From Gilvimarinus agarilyticus (GTDB taxonomy: Bacteria; Pseudomonadota; Gammaproteobacteria; Pseudomonadales; Cellvibrionaceae), in assembly GCF_000832015.1 (NCBI RefSeq), contig NZ_JXCJ01000001.1:1544649-1608648 (forward strand): a DNA stretch of 64,000 nucleotides, read 5' to 3'. The notes below the pieces were generated by a model. That model saw only the letters and a list, made by a program, of their open reading frames with translations, made no database searches and had not been told where the DNA came from. Below, piece after piece: positions 46,023 through 54,246 of this stretch (position 1 is its first letter; each line of letters opens with the position of its first letter). Both the position numbers and the translations under genes were made by a program.

Positions 46023-46984
46023 GCGAATTACCCCCCAAGATAGATTTGCAGCCGCTTCAGGCACTGGCACAGCAATGCGCCAGCCGGCCCCTCGAAGTAC
46101 TTGATAGCCGGCGCCTGTTTCACGGTCGCGGCCAGTGTTATCCGGGCCTTGAATTTGTCTGCATCGACTTTTTTCAGCCGGCCTTGTTAGTTACCTTGTT
46201 TGACGCGCCGCCCCAACATTGGCTGGATGAACTATTGTCCGGGATTACACCGTTGGCGCTCAGCGCTAACTGGACGTTGGTCGTACAGCGGCGCTATCTG
46301 GAGGGGGCGCCCTCGGAGGTCGTGCTGGGCGAGATGCCCGAGCGTTGGTTCGCGGCCCGTGGCCCGCTGCGCTTTTTGCTTAACCCGCTAACTCAACAAA
46401 ACGTCGGCTACTTTTTGGATATGGAGCCCGGGCGGCGGTGGTTGGAGGCGAATGCAGCGGGTAAGCGGGTGCTAAACCTGTTTGCCTATACCTGTGCGTT
46501 TTCGGTGGTGGCGGTGGCGGCCGGCGCGGCGCAGGTGGTAAATGTCGATATGAGTAAAACGGCGTTGTCCCGGGGGCGGGAAAACCACCAGCTGAATGGG
46601 CACGATAAGCAGCGCAGCGCGTTTTTACCTGAGCAGATTTTAAAATCCTGGAGCCGTATCCGGCGTCAGGGGCCATACGATATTGTCATTCTTGATCCGC
46701 CAAGCTTTCAGCGCGGTAGCTTTGTGGCCAGTAAAGATTACGCCAAGTTAGTGCGCCGTTTGCCCGAGTTGCTGCCCCAGGGCGGCCGCGTATTGGCCTG
46801 CCTTAACGCGCCAGAGCTGGCTACGGATTTTTTACATCAGTGCTTTACTGAATACTGCCCCAACGCAAGATTTGTGCGGCGGTTGGCAAATGCTCCGGAG
46901 TTTCCCGACGCCAATCCCGAGCAGTGTTTAAAACTGCTCGAGTTTGAGGTTGCCCCCGCTACTGATCCAGCAGGATCTGCATAA
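46019..46984 (+). CDS. Class I SAM methyltransferase, RlmI/RlmK-like
   Basis: A 321-residue protein with an N-terminal RNA-binding-like part and a Rossmann methyltransferase from about residue 125. QNVGYFLDMEPGRRWLE and VLNLFAYTCAFSVVAVAAGA are typical of 23S rRNA cytosine methyltransferases, and the catalytic motif is VILDPPSFQRGSF. It is shorter than RlmI (396) and lacks its PUA domain, so the target is uncertain. It is coupled to the kinase-like gene (ATGA) and overlaps the convergent gene by 26 bp. Confidence 0.83.
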   Translation: MSELPPKIDLQPLQALAQQCASRPLEVLDSRRLFHGRGQCYPGLEFVCIDFFQPALLVTLFDAPPQHWLDELLSGITPLALSANWTLVVQRRYLEGAPSEVVLGEMPERWFAARGPLRFLLNPLTQQNVGYFLDMEPGRRWLEANAAGKRVLNLFAYTCAFSVVAVAAGAAQVVNVDMSKTALSRGRENHQLNGHDKQRSAFLPEQILKSWSRIRRQGPYDIVILDPPSFQRGSFVASKDYAKLVRRLPELLPQGGRVLACLNAPELATDFLHQCFTEYCPNARFVRRLANAPEFPDANPEQCLKLLEFEVAPATDPAGSA

Positions 46985-47423
46985 TGCTGTCAACCGCGCT
47001 AGAGGCTCGGGTGCGCAGTGCAGCCCGCAGTAAATCGATGGCTGGCGAGAAGTCTCCCACCAGCTCACATTGAGTGGTTTGGTCAGAAAGCTGACGGTTG
47101 ATGTGGGTGACTTTGTCGGCCGCAGCCGAGCGACAGCTAAGCTGCGCACTCAATAACGTAAAACCCTTGTGGGTAAGGGTAACCTGGTCTATCGCCTCTT
47201 GGCGGATGGTGTCTTGATAGCGGATGTAGCCCTCGGAGGCCAGCCACAATAACGTAGCAAAGCAGGCTTGGTGCCGAGGGCTGTGTAGGCCAAACTCATC
47301 GGGCGTGTCGGGGCCGCTAATGTCCTCGACAAACACTGTAATCAAGCGCGGAAAACTGCCGTAAATTTGGTTCAGCGCTTTTGCCGCGTCGCGGTAAAAG
47401 TCGGTAATGTGTATATCAGCCAT
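46959..47423 (-). CDS. Hypothetical protein, 154 aa
   Basis: Not assigned. A soluble, largely helical protein beginning MADIHITDFYRDAAKALNQIY, with a middle HQACFATLLWLASEGYIRYQD that resembles a winged-helix segment and LTHKGFTLLSAQLS after it. The pattern suggests a small DNA-binding-type domain, but this is weak. It is 12 bp downstream of the aminotransferase gene and likely shares its transcript. Confidence 0.65.
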   Translation of the reverse strand: MADIHITDFYRDAAKALNQIYGSFPRLITVFVEDISGPDTPDEFGLHSPRHQACFATLLWLASEGYIRYQDTIRQEAIDQVTLTHKGFTLLSAQLSCRSAAADKVTHINRQLSDQTTQCELVGDFSPAIDLLRAALRTRASSAVDSIMQILLDQ

Positions 47424-47435
47424 AACGCGCTAAGG

Positions 47436-48650
47436 TTACTGTCGGTAGCGTTGGATAAAGTGACCAAAGCGCTCGATGGCACGGCTAAGCTCGTCTTCGC
47501 GGGGTAAAAATACAATCCGCAAATGGTCGCGCTCGGGCCAGTTAAACGCCGTACCTTGCACCAACAACACCTTTTCCTGAATCAAAAAGTCCAACACCAT
47601 TTGCTGGTCGTCTTTGATTTTGTGCATGTCCAAATCGATTTTGGGGAAGAGATAAAGCGCGCCTTTTGGTTTGACGCAACTGATACCCGGTATATCCGCC
47701 AGTGCTTTTAATGCCGCGTCGCGCTGATCGCGCAATCGGCCACCGGGTAAAATCAGCTCGTTAATACTCTGATAGCCGCCCAGCGCTGTCTGCACCGCGT
47801 ACATGGCCGGCACATTGGCACACAGGCGCATCGACGCAAGCATCTCAATGCCCTCTAGATAATTTTTGGCTTTGTGTTTGGCGCCGCTGACGATCATCCA
47901 GCCCGAGCGAAAACCCGCTAGCCGGTAAGACTTGGATAAGCCGTTAAAACTGATGCATAGAGTGTCTTGTACCAGTCGCCCGAGGGGTACAAATTCGGCG
48001 TCATCGTACAAAATCTTACTGTAAATTTCGTCGGCGTAGATAATCAGGCCTTTTTCCTCAGCCAGCTTGACGATTTTCTCCAGTATGTCTTGGTTGTAGA
48101 CCGCACCGGTGGGGTTATTGGGGTTAATTACGACAATGCCCCGGGTTTTATCGGTAATCTTGCTGGCGATATCCTCAATGTCCGGAAACCAATCCGATTG
48201 TTCATCGCAGCGGTAGTGCACCGCTTTGCCGCCGGCCAGGTTCACAGCGGCCGTCCACAGCGGGTAGTCAGGCGCCGGGATCAGCATCTCATCGCCGTTA
48301 TTGAGCAGCGCCTGCATCGACATCACAATGAGTTCGCTAACACCATTGCCCAGGTAGATATCGTCAATGTCGACGTTGGGAATGCGCAGCTTTTGGCACT
48401 CTTGCATAATGGCTTTGCGCGCGGCAAACAGACCGCGCGAGGCTACGTAACCCTCGGCATTGGGTAGGTTGTAAATCACATCCTGAATAATCTCATCGGG
48501 TGCGGCAAAACCAAACGGCGCCGGGTTGCCGATGTTAAGTTTCATAATGCGGTGGCCTTCTTCCTCAAGCCGGTAAGCGTGCTCAAGGACCGGGCCGCGA
48601 ATGTCGTAGCAAACGCCATTTAGTTTGGCGGATTTTTGAATCGTATCCAT
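47436..48650 (-). CDS. alaA: Glutamate-pyruvate aminotransferase AlaA-like
   Basis: A 404-residue PLP aminotransferase (fold I). The PLP Lys is in CISFNGLSKSYRLAGFRSGW, the cofactor-binding NPNNPTGAVY and ADEIYSKILYDD are upstream, and the C-terminal substrate Arg is in HLRIVFLP. By inspection it is close to AlaA, the main alanine-forming transaminase in E. coli, with the same length (405). The 164-bp gap to the divergent msrB contains its promoter. Confidence 0.9.
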   Translation of the reverse strand: MDTIQKSAKLNGVCYDIRGPVLEHAYRLEEEGHRIMKLNIGNPAPFGFAAPDEIIQDVIYNLPNAEGYVASRGLFAARKAIMQECQKLRIPNVDIDDIYLGNGVSELIVMSMQALLNNGDEMLIPAPDYPLWTAAVNLAGGKAVHYRCDEQSDWFPDIEDIASKITDKTRGIVVINPNNPTGAVYNQDILEKIVKLAEEKGLIIYADEIYSKILYDDAEFVPLGRLVQDTLCISFNGLSKSYRLAGFRSGWMIVSGAKHKAKNYLEGIEMLASMRLCANVPAMYAVQTALGGYQSINELILPGGRLRDQRDAALKALADIPGISCVKPKGALYLFPKIDLDMHKIKDDQQMVLDFLIQEKVLLVQGTAFNWPERDHLRIVFLPREDELSRAIERFGHFIQRYRQ

Positions 48651-48814
48651 TTGCGTTAAGATGCCTTAGGTCTTTTTGTGTGCCGATCAGCAATGATCCG
48701 GTCTCGCCACCCCAAGTGTCAAGGGTGCCGCTTAATAATACTGAATGTCTTGGTCGCACGTTTTCCGCGTCGGCTGCTGCTGTTTGCTACTAACGGCGTT
48801 CACAGGAGTTTTAT

Positions 48815-49210
48815 ATGTCTGACAAGCCTACCTTTACCGAGGAGCATTGGCGTGAGGTGCTCACCCCCGAGCAGTACTACGTGTGCCGCGAAAAAGGCAC
48901 CGAGGCGCCGTTTACCGGCGAGTATTGGGATGTTTTTGCCGATGGCCGTTACCACTGCCGTGGTTGCGGGGCGCTATTGTTTGAATCGGAGACTAAATTT
49001 GATGCCGGCTGCGGCTGGCCGAGCTTTTCGACCCCGGCCGATGGCAGTGCGATTGACGAAGAGTTTGATGCAAGCCACGGCATGCGCCGCACAGAGGTGC
49101 TGTGTCATAACTGTGGTAGTCATCTGGGCCATGTGTTTCCCGATGGCCCGGCACCGACCGGGTTGCGCTACTGCATTAACTCGGCCTCGATAAAGCTGGA
49201 CGAATCTTAG
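48815..49210 (+). CDS. msrB: Peptide-methionine (R)-S-oxide reductase MsrB
   Basis: A 131-residue zinc-containing reductase that repairs Met-R-sulfoxide. Zinc ligands appear as CRGCGALL and [16 protein letters not shown]; the catalytic Cys is in [12 protein letters not shown] near residue 117. AGGAG precedes the ATG. Msr A is not adjacent. Confidence 0.96.
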   Translation: MSDKPTFTEEHWREVLTPEQYYVCREKGTEAPFTGEYWDVFADGRYHCRGCGALLFESETKFDAGCGWPSFSTPADGSAIDEEFDASHGMRRTEVLCHNCGSHLGHVFPDGPAPTGLRYCINSASIKLDES

Positions 49211-49235
49211 CGCGGGCCTCGTTTCCGTTAATTGC

Positions 49236-49997
49236 TCAGTCGTACAGCTGTTTCTTTTTCCAGTCGCCGTCTTCTTCAAACTCGTCCCACGCTTTATTGC
49301 TGTCGGCTTCTTCCGCGCTGACACTGGCGGGTTTGTTTAAGGTGGCATCTTCTTGCTCTAGCTTGGTAATAACCGCACTTAGTTGCGCTACCTGCTTAGT
49401 AACGTCTTGCTGCCCGGCCTCTTTTAACAAAAGTTTGCGCGCCGTGCTGTAGTGGTGAATAGCGAGACGCAGTTTTTTATCGCTGCGTGCTTGTTTGGCT
49501 TGACTAATATAGCCCTCGATAGTGCTCTGCAGTAATAGCCTGCGGCATTGCCCCAGCAGCTTACTGGCCTGCGCCTTGGAGAGCCGTCCGCTCTCGGTTT
49601 GGGCACCGATATAGCGGGCCAGCTCTTTCAGTAGCGGTTGTACCTGAGTGGCTTGCTCGGGGTTTAGACGGGTTCGCTCGGCGGCCTCTTTGCTAGCTTT
49701 AAATTGCTTTTGGTACTCGCTTGCCTCGGCGGCGTAATTTTCTTTAGGGGCAATTTTAGCCAATTGTTCTAGTGTATTAACAAGCACTTGATAAACCAGT
49801 GCGTTAAGCTCGCTGGGTAAGTAACCCGCTGGCATACCGCTGACGACTTGTTTAAATAGGTCGAGCCTTTGCTTCAGAGCGTTTAACAGGCGCAGGCGCT
49901 GCTTGCGTTTTTTGGCCAGCTGCTGGCTAATGAAGGCATAACAGACCAACGCTGTAACGAGCGCGACGATGGCGATTATTATATAGACGGACGACAT
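49236..49997 (-). CDS. Hypothetical membrane-anchored coiled-coil protein
   Basis: A 253-residue protein with one N-terminal membrane helix (about 4-24) and a long charged helical body, predicted to face the cytoplasm. Segments such as LNALKQRLDLFKQVV and LRLAIHHYSTARKLLLKEA look like helical repeats; the C-terminus ends in an acidic patch (WDEFEEDGDWKKKQ). No family is recognised. It is convergent with msrB and lies 233 bp from the tRNA cluster. Confidence 0.7.
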   Translation of the reverse strand: MSSVYIIIAIVALVTALVCYAFISQQLAKKRKQRLRLLNALKQRLDLFKQVVSGMPAGYLPSELNALVYQVLVNTLEQLAKIAPKENYAAEASEYQKQFKASKEAAERTRLNPEQATQVQPLLKELARYIGAQTESGRLSKAQASKLLGQCRRLLLQSTIEGYISQAKQARSDKKLRLAIHHYSTARKLLLKEAGQQDVTKQVAQLSAVITKLEQEDATLNKPASVSAEEADSNKAWDEFEEDGDWKKKQLYD

Positions 49998-50177
49998 AGG
50001 GGTACCTTTAGGTGCGCTGGTGTGTCCTTAGTTGATTTTGGGCCAAAGCTATTTGGGTGAATGTCGCTTAGTATAGCATTTTCTGTTCTCTGGCGGCCTG
50101 TTTGGTCGCTTTATAGGCAGCTTTTGCCTGGCGCTAAGTTGTTGTTTAGCTTCATTAAAAAAATCCTATATTAAGTG

Positions 50178-50206
50178 TTGACAGGTGGGCACGCTCTACT
50201 TAGAAT
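50178..50206 (+). promoter_or_regulatory. tRNA-Glu/Gly promoter
   Basis: TTGACA at 50178-50183 and TAGAAT at 50201-50206 are separated by 17 bp. The following GCGCCCCTC discriminator is GC-rich, as in stringently controlled stable-RNA promoters. It lies 24 bp before the first tRNA. Confidence 0.85.
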
Positions 50207-50230
50207 GCGCCCCTCTTTTACGAGACGTGT

Positions 50231-50306
50231 GTCCCCTTCGTCTAGAGGCCTAGGACACCGCCCTTTCACGGCGGTAACAGGGGTTCGACTCCCCTAGGGG
50301 ACGCCA
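50231..50306 (+). tRNA. tRNA-Glu (TTC), copy 1
   Basis: A 76-nt cloverleaf with GTCCCCT/AGGGGAC acceptor stem, CCGCC-CTTTCAC-GGCGG anticodon arm (TTC) and GGTTCGACTCC T-arm; CCA is encoded. A tRNA-Gly follows after one base. Confidence 0.97.
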
Positions 50307-50307
50307 T

Positions 50308-50382
50308 GCGGGAATAGCTCAGTGGTAGAGCACAACCTTGCCAAGGTTGGGGTCGCGAGTTCGAGCCTCGTTTCCCGCTCCA
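50308..50382 (+). tRNA. tRNA-Gly (GCC), copy 1
   Basis: A 75-nt tRNA with GCGGGAA/TTCCCGC acceptor stem, anticodon loop TTGCCAA (GCC) and encoded CCA. It forms a pair with the preceding tRNA-Glu. The 51 bp up to the second pair include a CCCCC/GGGGG hairpin without a T-run. Confidence 0.97.
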
Positions 50383-50433
50383 TTTCCCCCTTATTGGGGG
50401 TGGCGGATGCACGTAAAGTAAGAGAGATGTCCT

Positions 50434-50509
50434 GTCCCCTTCGTCTAGAGGCCTAGGACACCGCCCTTTCACGGCGGTAACAGGGGTTCGACTCCCCTAG
50501 GGGACGCCA
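50434..50509 (+). tRNA. tRNA-Glu (TTC), copy 2
   Basis: Identical base for base to the copy at 50231. No separate promoter is obvious in the 51-bp spacer, so it is probably processed from the same transcript. Confidence 0.97.
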
Positions 50510-50510
50510 T

Positions 50511-50585
50511 GCGGGAATAGCTCAGTGGTAGAGCACAACCTTGCCAAGGTTGGGGTCGCGAGTTCGAGCCTCGTTTCCCGCTCCA
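50511..50585 (+). tRNA. tRNA-Gly (GCC), copy 2
   Basis: Identical to the copy at 50308. Its last ten bases (TCCCGCTCCA) recur at the 5' boundary of the tandem repeats that follow. Confidence 0.97.
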
Positions 50586-50599
50586 TATTCTACAAAAGA

Positions 50600-50623
50600 A
50601 GTCAGCTCCGGCTGGCTTTTTTT
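50600..50623 (+). terminator. tRNA operon terminator, repeat unit 1
   Basis: AGTCAGC and GCTGGCT pair around a TCCG (UNCG-type) tetraloop, followed by seven T in total. It starts 15 bp after the tRNA-Gly CCA. Confidence 0.88.
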
Positions 50624-50772
50624 GTGCCTGAAAGTTTTGTGCCGTTAGATGGGCGGCAACCGAGGCTACGCCTCGTTACACTCAGGCCATCCGTGGCCTT
50701 CGCCCTGCGGGCAGCGCTCGCTGTGCAAATACGCTCCCGGCGTATTGGTCCCGCTCCATATTCTACAAAAGA

Positions 50773-50796
50773 AGTCAGCCCCGGCTGGCTTTTTTT
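50773..50796 (+). terminator. Terminator, repeat unit 2
   Basis: The same stem as in unit 1 with a CCCG loop and an intact T-run, 173 bp further on. Confidence 0.85.
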
Positions 50797-50945
50797 GTGC
50801 CTGTAAGTTTTGTGCCGTTAGATGGGTGGCAACCGAGGCTACGCCTCGTTACACTCAGTCCATCCGTGGCCTTCGCCCTGCGGGCAGCGTTCGCTGTGCA
50901 AATACGCTCCCGGCGTATTGGTCCTGCTCCATATTCTACAAAAGA

Positions 50946-50968
50946 AGTCAGCTCCGGCTGGCTTTTTT
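50946..50968 (+). terminator. Terminator, repeat unit 3
   Basis: Third copy of the stem with a TCCG loop and six T. Confidence 0.83.
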
Positions 50969-51037
50969 GTTTCGGTTAGGTTTTGTGCCGTTAAGTGGGC
51001 GGGAGGGGAGGTTTTTCTGCAGGGCCTTGCTTGAGTC

Positions 51038-51061
51038 TCGTCACCCCCGCGAATGCGGGGG
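51038..51061. repeat. REP-like palindrome
   Basis: TCGTCA followed by CCCCCGC, a GAAT loop and GCGGGGG (51044-51061). This resembles the short dispersed TCGTCATTCCCGCGAA-type palindromes found in many proteobacteria. Only one copy is seen in the window. Confidence 0.55.
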
Positions 51062-51205
51062 TCTAGTGTCTTCGGTTGCCAAGGCCTCTGCCTTTGCGGG
51101 ATTGGCTGGCAACCTGGCCTTAGCGCTGCGTCGCAGGCGCTTCACGCGGTCTTTAAGGGGCGGGCGGTTACCTGGCTTAAGCTCGCTCTGTTACAATGCC
51201 GCTCG

Positions 51206-51610
51206 TTAATGGAGCCCGAGCGCTCTTGCTCGTTCGCGCTCGTAGTCGAAGTCTTGTCCCGTCTGCTCGGCCTCGTGGCGCTGCTCATCCAGTCGCTGAA
51301 AGCGATCGATCTCTTCATCGGGCATAAAGTGCAGGCAATCGCCGCCAAAGTGCCAAAGCAGATCGCGCGGCAGCAGCGGCGTTAAGTGCGGGTAGGCGGC
51401 AATGCTCTGGCACATGAGTGTTTGCCCCTCTTCGGCGTACTCGCTTCCGCGCTGTTGCGGCAGCGCCTCTAAACGTTGCAAAAACGCCAGATGCTGTTCG
51501 TCGCAGTCGTCTTCGATAAACGGCGGTTGCTGTTGCACGCTTTGAGTAAATTGGGTGACCAGTTTACGCATATACGCAAGGTACTGTGCTTCGGCGCCGG
51601 TTTGGCTCAT
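51206..51610 (-). CDS. PA2817-like protein
   Basis: A 134-residue soluble protein starting MSQTGAEAQYLAYMRKLV. It contains YAEEGQTLMCQSIAAYPHLTPLLPRDLLWHFGG in two parts and PDEEIDRFQRLDE, and resembles a Pseudomonas protein family of unknown function (PA2817). The frame runs on to 51916, but that part is antisense to the ABC ATPase gene, so the ATG at 51610 is used. It is divergent from the ABC transporter operon, a neighbourhood also seen around PA2811-PA2817. Confidence 0.75.
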   Translation of the reverse strand: MSQTGAEAQYLAYMRKLVTQFTQSVQQQPPFIEDDCDEQHLAFLQRLEALPQQRGSEYAEEGQTLMCQSIAAYPHLTPLLPRDLLWHFGGDCLHFMPDEEIDRFQRLDEQRHEAEQTGQDFDYERERARALGLH

Positions 51611-51671
51611 GGCGTATTCCTCAATACATTGATCAGGCGGAGCAGGGCTCCGGTGATAAAAGTAGGCAATT

Positions 51672-52607
51672 ATGACAGCTGCTCTTTCGATTAAAAATCT
51701 TCGCAAAGTATACGGCAACCAATTTGAGGCGCTCAAAGGCATCTCACTGGAGGTGCAGGCCGGTGATTTCTTTGCGGTACTTGGCCCCAATGGTGCGGGC
51801 AAATCGACCACCATTGGTATTATCAGCTCGCTGGTGCGCAAAAGCGCGGGCGAGGTGAGCGTGTTTGGCCACAATATCGATACCCATTTTTCTGAGGCCA
51901 AGCAGGAGTTGGGCATCGTACCCCAGGAATTTAATTTCAGCCAATTTGAAAAGGTGCGGGATATCGTCTTGCAGCAGGCGGGCTACTATGGCCTGCCTCG
52001 CGCTAAGGCCGAGGTCCAGGCCGATAAATACCTAGAGAAGCTGGGCCTGTGGGATAAGCGTCATACGCCGGCCCGGATGCTCTCCGGCGGCATGAAGCGC
52101 CGGTTAATGATTGCCCGGGCGCTGGTGCATGAGCCGCGTGTACTTATTTTGGATGAGCCTACCGCGGGGGTGGATATTGAGCTGCGCCGCTCCATGTGGG
52201 AGTTTTTGCGCGAGATAAACGCCCAGGGCACCACCATTATTTTAACTACCCACTATTTGGAAGAGGCCGAAAGCCTGTGCCGCAATGTGGCGATTATCGA
52301 CCGCGGCGAGATTGTGCAAAACACCAGCATGCGCTCGCTGCTTCAGCGGTTAAACAAAGAGGTGTTTGTGTTTGACTGCTCGGGTGCGTTAACGGCTGCT
52401 CCGGTTATTGCCGGCCATGGCGTGGAGTTGGTAGACGAGCACTGCTTTGAGGTGGAGGTTGAGAAAGGGCAGTCGCTCAATCAGTTGTTTGATCAGCTCT
52501 CGGCGCAGGGGGTTCAGGTGGTAAGTATGCGCAACAAAGCCAACCGTTTAGAGGAGTTGTTTGTTTCATTAATTAACGGTCAGTTGGACGAGCAGGGGGC
52601 AGAATAA
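51672..52607 (+). CDS. ABC transporter ATP-binding protein (YadG-like)
   Basis: A 311-residue ABC ATPase. Walker A is LGPNGAGKST, the signature MLSGGMKRRLMIA, Walker B VLILDEPTAGVD and the switch His in TTHYLEE. The C-terminal extension (from about 225) is typical of DrrA/YadG-type exporters. It overlaps the permease gene by one base (TAATG), so the two form an ABC-2 exporter. Substrate unknown. Confidence 0.92.
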   Translation: MTAALSIKNLRKVYGNQFEALKGISLEVQAGDFFAVLGPNGAGKSTTIGIISSLVRKSAGEVSVFGHNIDTHFSEAKQELGIVPQEFNFSQFEKVRDIVLQQAGYYGLPRAKAEVQADKYLEKLGLWDKRHTPARMLSGGMKRRLMIARALVHEPRVLILDEPTAGVDIELRRSMWEFLREINAQGTTIILTTHYLEEAESLCRNVAIIDRGEIVQNTSMRSLLQRLNKEVFVFDCSGALTAAPVIAGHGVELVDEHCFEVEVEKGQSLNQLFDQLSAQGVQVVSMRNKANRLEELFVSLINGQLDEQGAE

Positions 52608-53380
52608 TGCAGTTGGCACAGCAGTGGGTGGCTCTGTCCACCATCGTCCGCAAAGAGGTTAAGCGCTTTTCCCGTATCTGGGTGCAGACTTTGCTGCCAC
52701 CGGTTATCACCATGTCACTGTATTTTGTGATTTTTGGTAAGTTGATTGGCAGCCGTATTGGTACCATGGATGGCATCCCTTATATGCAGTTTGTGGTGCC
52801 GGGTTTAATAATGATGGCGGTGCTGACGAATTCTTACTCCAATGTTACCTCTTCATTTTTTAGTGCTAAGTTTCAGCGCTCGATAGAAGAGATTTTGGTC
52901 AGCCCGACCCCCAATGTGATTATTTTATTGGGTTATTGTATGGGCGGCATGGCGCGCGGCTTGAGCGTTGGTGTCTTGGTGACAGTAGTGTCTTTGTTGT
53001 TCACTGATATTCAGGTACACAGCTGGCCACTGACGATTACGATTGTGGTGTTAACGTCTTTGTTTTTCTCGCTGGCGGGGTTTATTAATGCCGTTTACGC
53101 CAACACGTTTGACGATATCTCCATTGTGCCCACCTTTGTCTTAACACCGCTTACCTATTTGGGTGGTGTTTTTTATTCGGTGAGTGTCTTGCCCGAGTTT
53201 TGGCAATGGGTGTCGCAGCTTAATCCGATCTTACACATGGTGGGTGCCTTTCGTTACGGCTTGCTCGGCACCGGCGGCGAGAATATCGGCTACGCCTTTG
53301 CCGGATTGTTGCTGTTTACCGCAGTGTTGTTTGCGGTGAGCTTGTACCTGTTAAAGAACGGCTCGCGCCTGCGCGCTTAA
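52607..53380 (+). CDS. ABC-2 type transporter permease (YadH-like)
   Basis: A 257-residue membrane protein with six predicted helices. The PPVITMSLYFVIFGKLIG start and the AGFINAVYANTFDDISIVPTFVLTPLTYLGG block (seen in two parts) are characteristic of YadH/NodJ-like ABC-2 permeases. It pairs with the ATPase upstream and is followed 16 bp later by queF. Confidence 0.9.
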   Translation: MQLAQQWVALSTIVRKEVKRFSRIWVQTLLPPVITMSLYFVIFGKLIGSRIGTMDGIPYMQFVVPGLIMMAVLTNSYSNVTSSFFSAKFQRSIEEILVSPTPNVIILLGYCMGGMARGLSVGVLVTVVSLLFTDIQVHSWPLTITIVVLTSLFFSLAGFINAVYANTFDDISIVPTFVLTPLTYLGGVFYSVSVLPEFWQWVSQLNPILHMVGAFRYGLLGTGGENIGYAFAGLLLFTAVLFAVSLYLLKNGSRLRA

Positions 53381-53396
53381 GGCTTAGGAGTTGATT

Positions 53397-54239
53397 ATGA
53401 GTCACACCATAGGTGATAGCCCGCTGGGTAAAACATCGGCCTACATAAGCCAGTACGATCCGAGCTTGTTGTATCCTATTGCGCGGGCCGAGTCGCGTCG
53501 AGCGCTGGGTGTCGTGGATAGTGCGCTACCGTTTCACGGGGTAGATGTGTGGACCGGGTATGAGCTGTCCTGGCTTAACGATAAGGGCCTGCCGCAAGTG
53601 GCGCTGATCGAGTTCACCTTGCCTTGCGATAGCCCCAATATTGTCGAATCAAAGTCCATTAAGCTTTACCTTAACTCGTTTAACCAAACATCCGTGGCTA
53701 ATGTAGGGCAGCTGCAGAACCAAATTGCGCAAGACCTAACCGCGGCTGCGGGCGCTGAGGTAAAAGTTACCGTGGCGCCTCTGGCCGCTGGTGGTAACGT
53801 GCAAGCTGATTTTTCGGTGGCGCCTTTTAACGCTCAGTGCCTTGATCAGCAGGATATCGCCATCGAGCACTATCACCCGCACCCGGATTATTTGTGTGCC
53901 TCGGGCGATGCGCTTGTATCGCGCGCCTGGTACAGCGATTTGCTAAAAACTAACTGTCCGGTGACCGGTCAGCCCGATTGGGCCAGTGTGTGGATTGCGT
54001 ACGAGGGTGACGAGATAGATCCGGCTGGGTTGCTGCGTTATATCGTCTCGTTTCGTGAGCATCAGGATTTTCATGAGCACTGCGTCGAGCGGATGTTTTG
54101 CGATATCACCGAGCGTTGTGCACCGCGTAAACTTGAGGTGTACGCGCGATATACCCGCCGCGGTGGCTTGGATATTAATCCGTTTCGCAGCAGCGAGCCG
54201 GGTACGGCGCCGGGTGCGATACGCTTAATACGGCAGTAG
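53397..54239 (+). CDS. queF: NADPH-dependent 7-cyano-7-deazaguanine reductase
   Basis: QueF reduces preQ0 to preQ1 in queuosine synthesis. The 280-residue protein is the long, two T-fold form. The QueF motif ESKSIKLYLNSFNQ is at about 84-97, the catalytic Cys is C187 (LLKTNCPVTGQPDW) and the Asp in PDW follows. ATG at 53397 has AGGAG six bases upstream. Position next to an ABC exporter is as in Pseudomonas, though no functional link is known. Confidence 0.95.
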   Translation: MSHTIGDSPLGKTSAYISQYDPSLLYPIARAESRRALGVVDSALPFHGVDVWTGYELSWLNDKGLPQVALIEFTLPCDSPNIVESKSIKLYLNSFNQTSVANVGQLQNQIAQDLTAAAGAEVKVTVAPLAAGGNVQADFSVAPFNAQCLDQQDIAIEHYHPHPDYLCASGDALVSRAWYSDLLKTNCPVTGQPDWASVWIAYEGDEIDPAGLLRYIVSFREHQDFHEHCVERMFCDITERCAPRKLEVYARYTRRGGLDINPFRSSEPGTAPGAIRLIRQ

Positions 54240-54246
54240 CTGAAGC

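Larger units (their letters stand above)
50580..51003 (+). repeat. Tandem 173-bp repeats carrying a tRNA-Gly 3' tail
   Basis: Units start at 50580, 50753 and 50926, exactly 173 bp apart. The first two are full length and differ at six positions by eye; the third diverges near 51003. Each begins GCTCCATATTCTAC, the tRNA 3' end plus its downstream flank, followed by a terminator and a GAGGCTACGCCTC palindrome. The whole 620 bp between the last tRNA and the PA2817-like gene hold no convincing gene. The layout resembles the tyrT (rtT) repeats of E. coli. Confidence 0.9.

Noticed and set aside
50649-51209. 186-residue open frame running through the tandem repeats
   Set aside because: The 173-bp unit is not a multiple of three, the frame crosses terminators, and the protein is low-complexity Arg/Pro/Ser. 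E. coli tyrT repeats also give such spurious frames.
51611-51916. N-terminal extension of the PA2817-like frame
   Set aside because: Entirely antisense to the ABC ATPase gene; the ATG at 51610 gives the family-like start.
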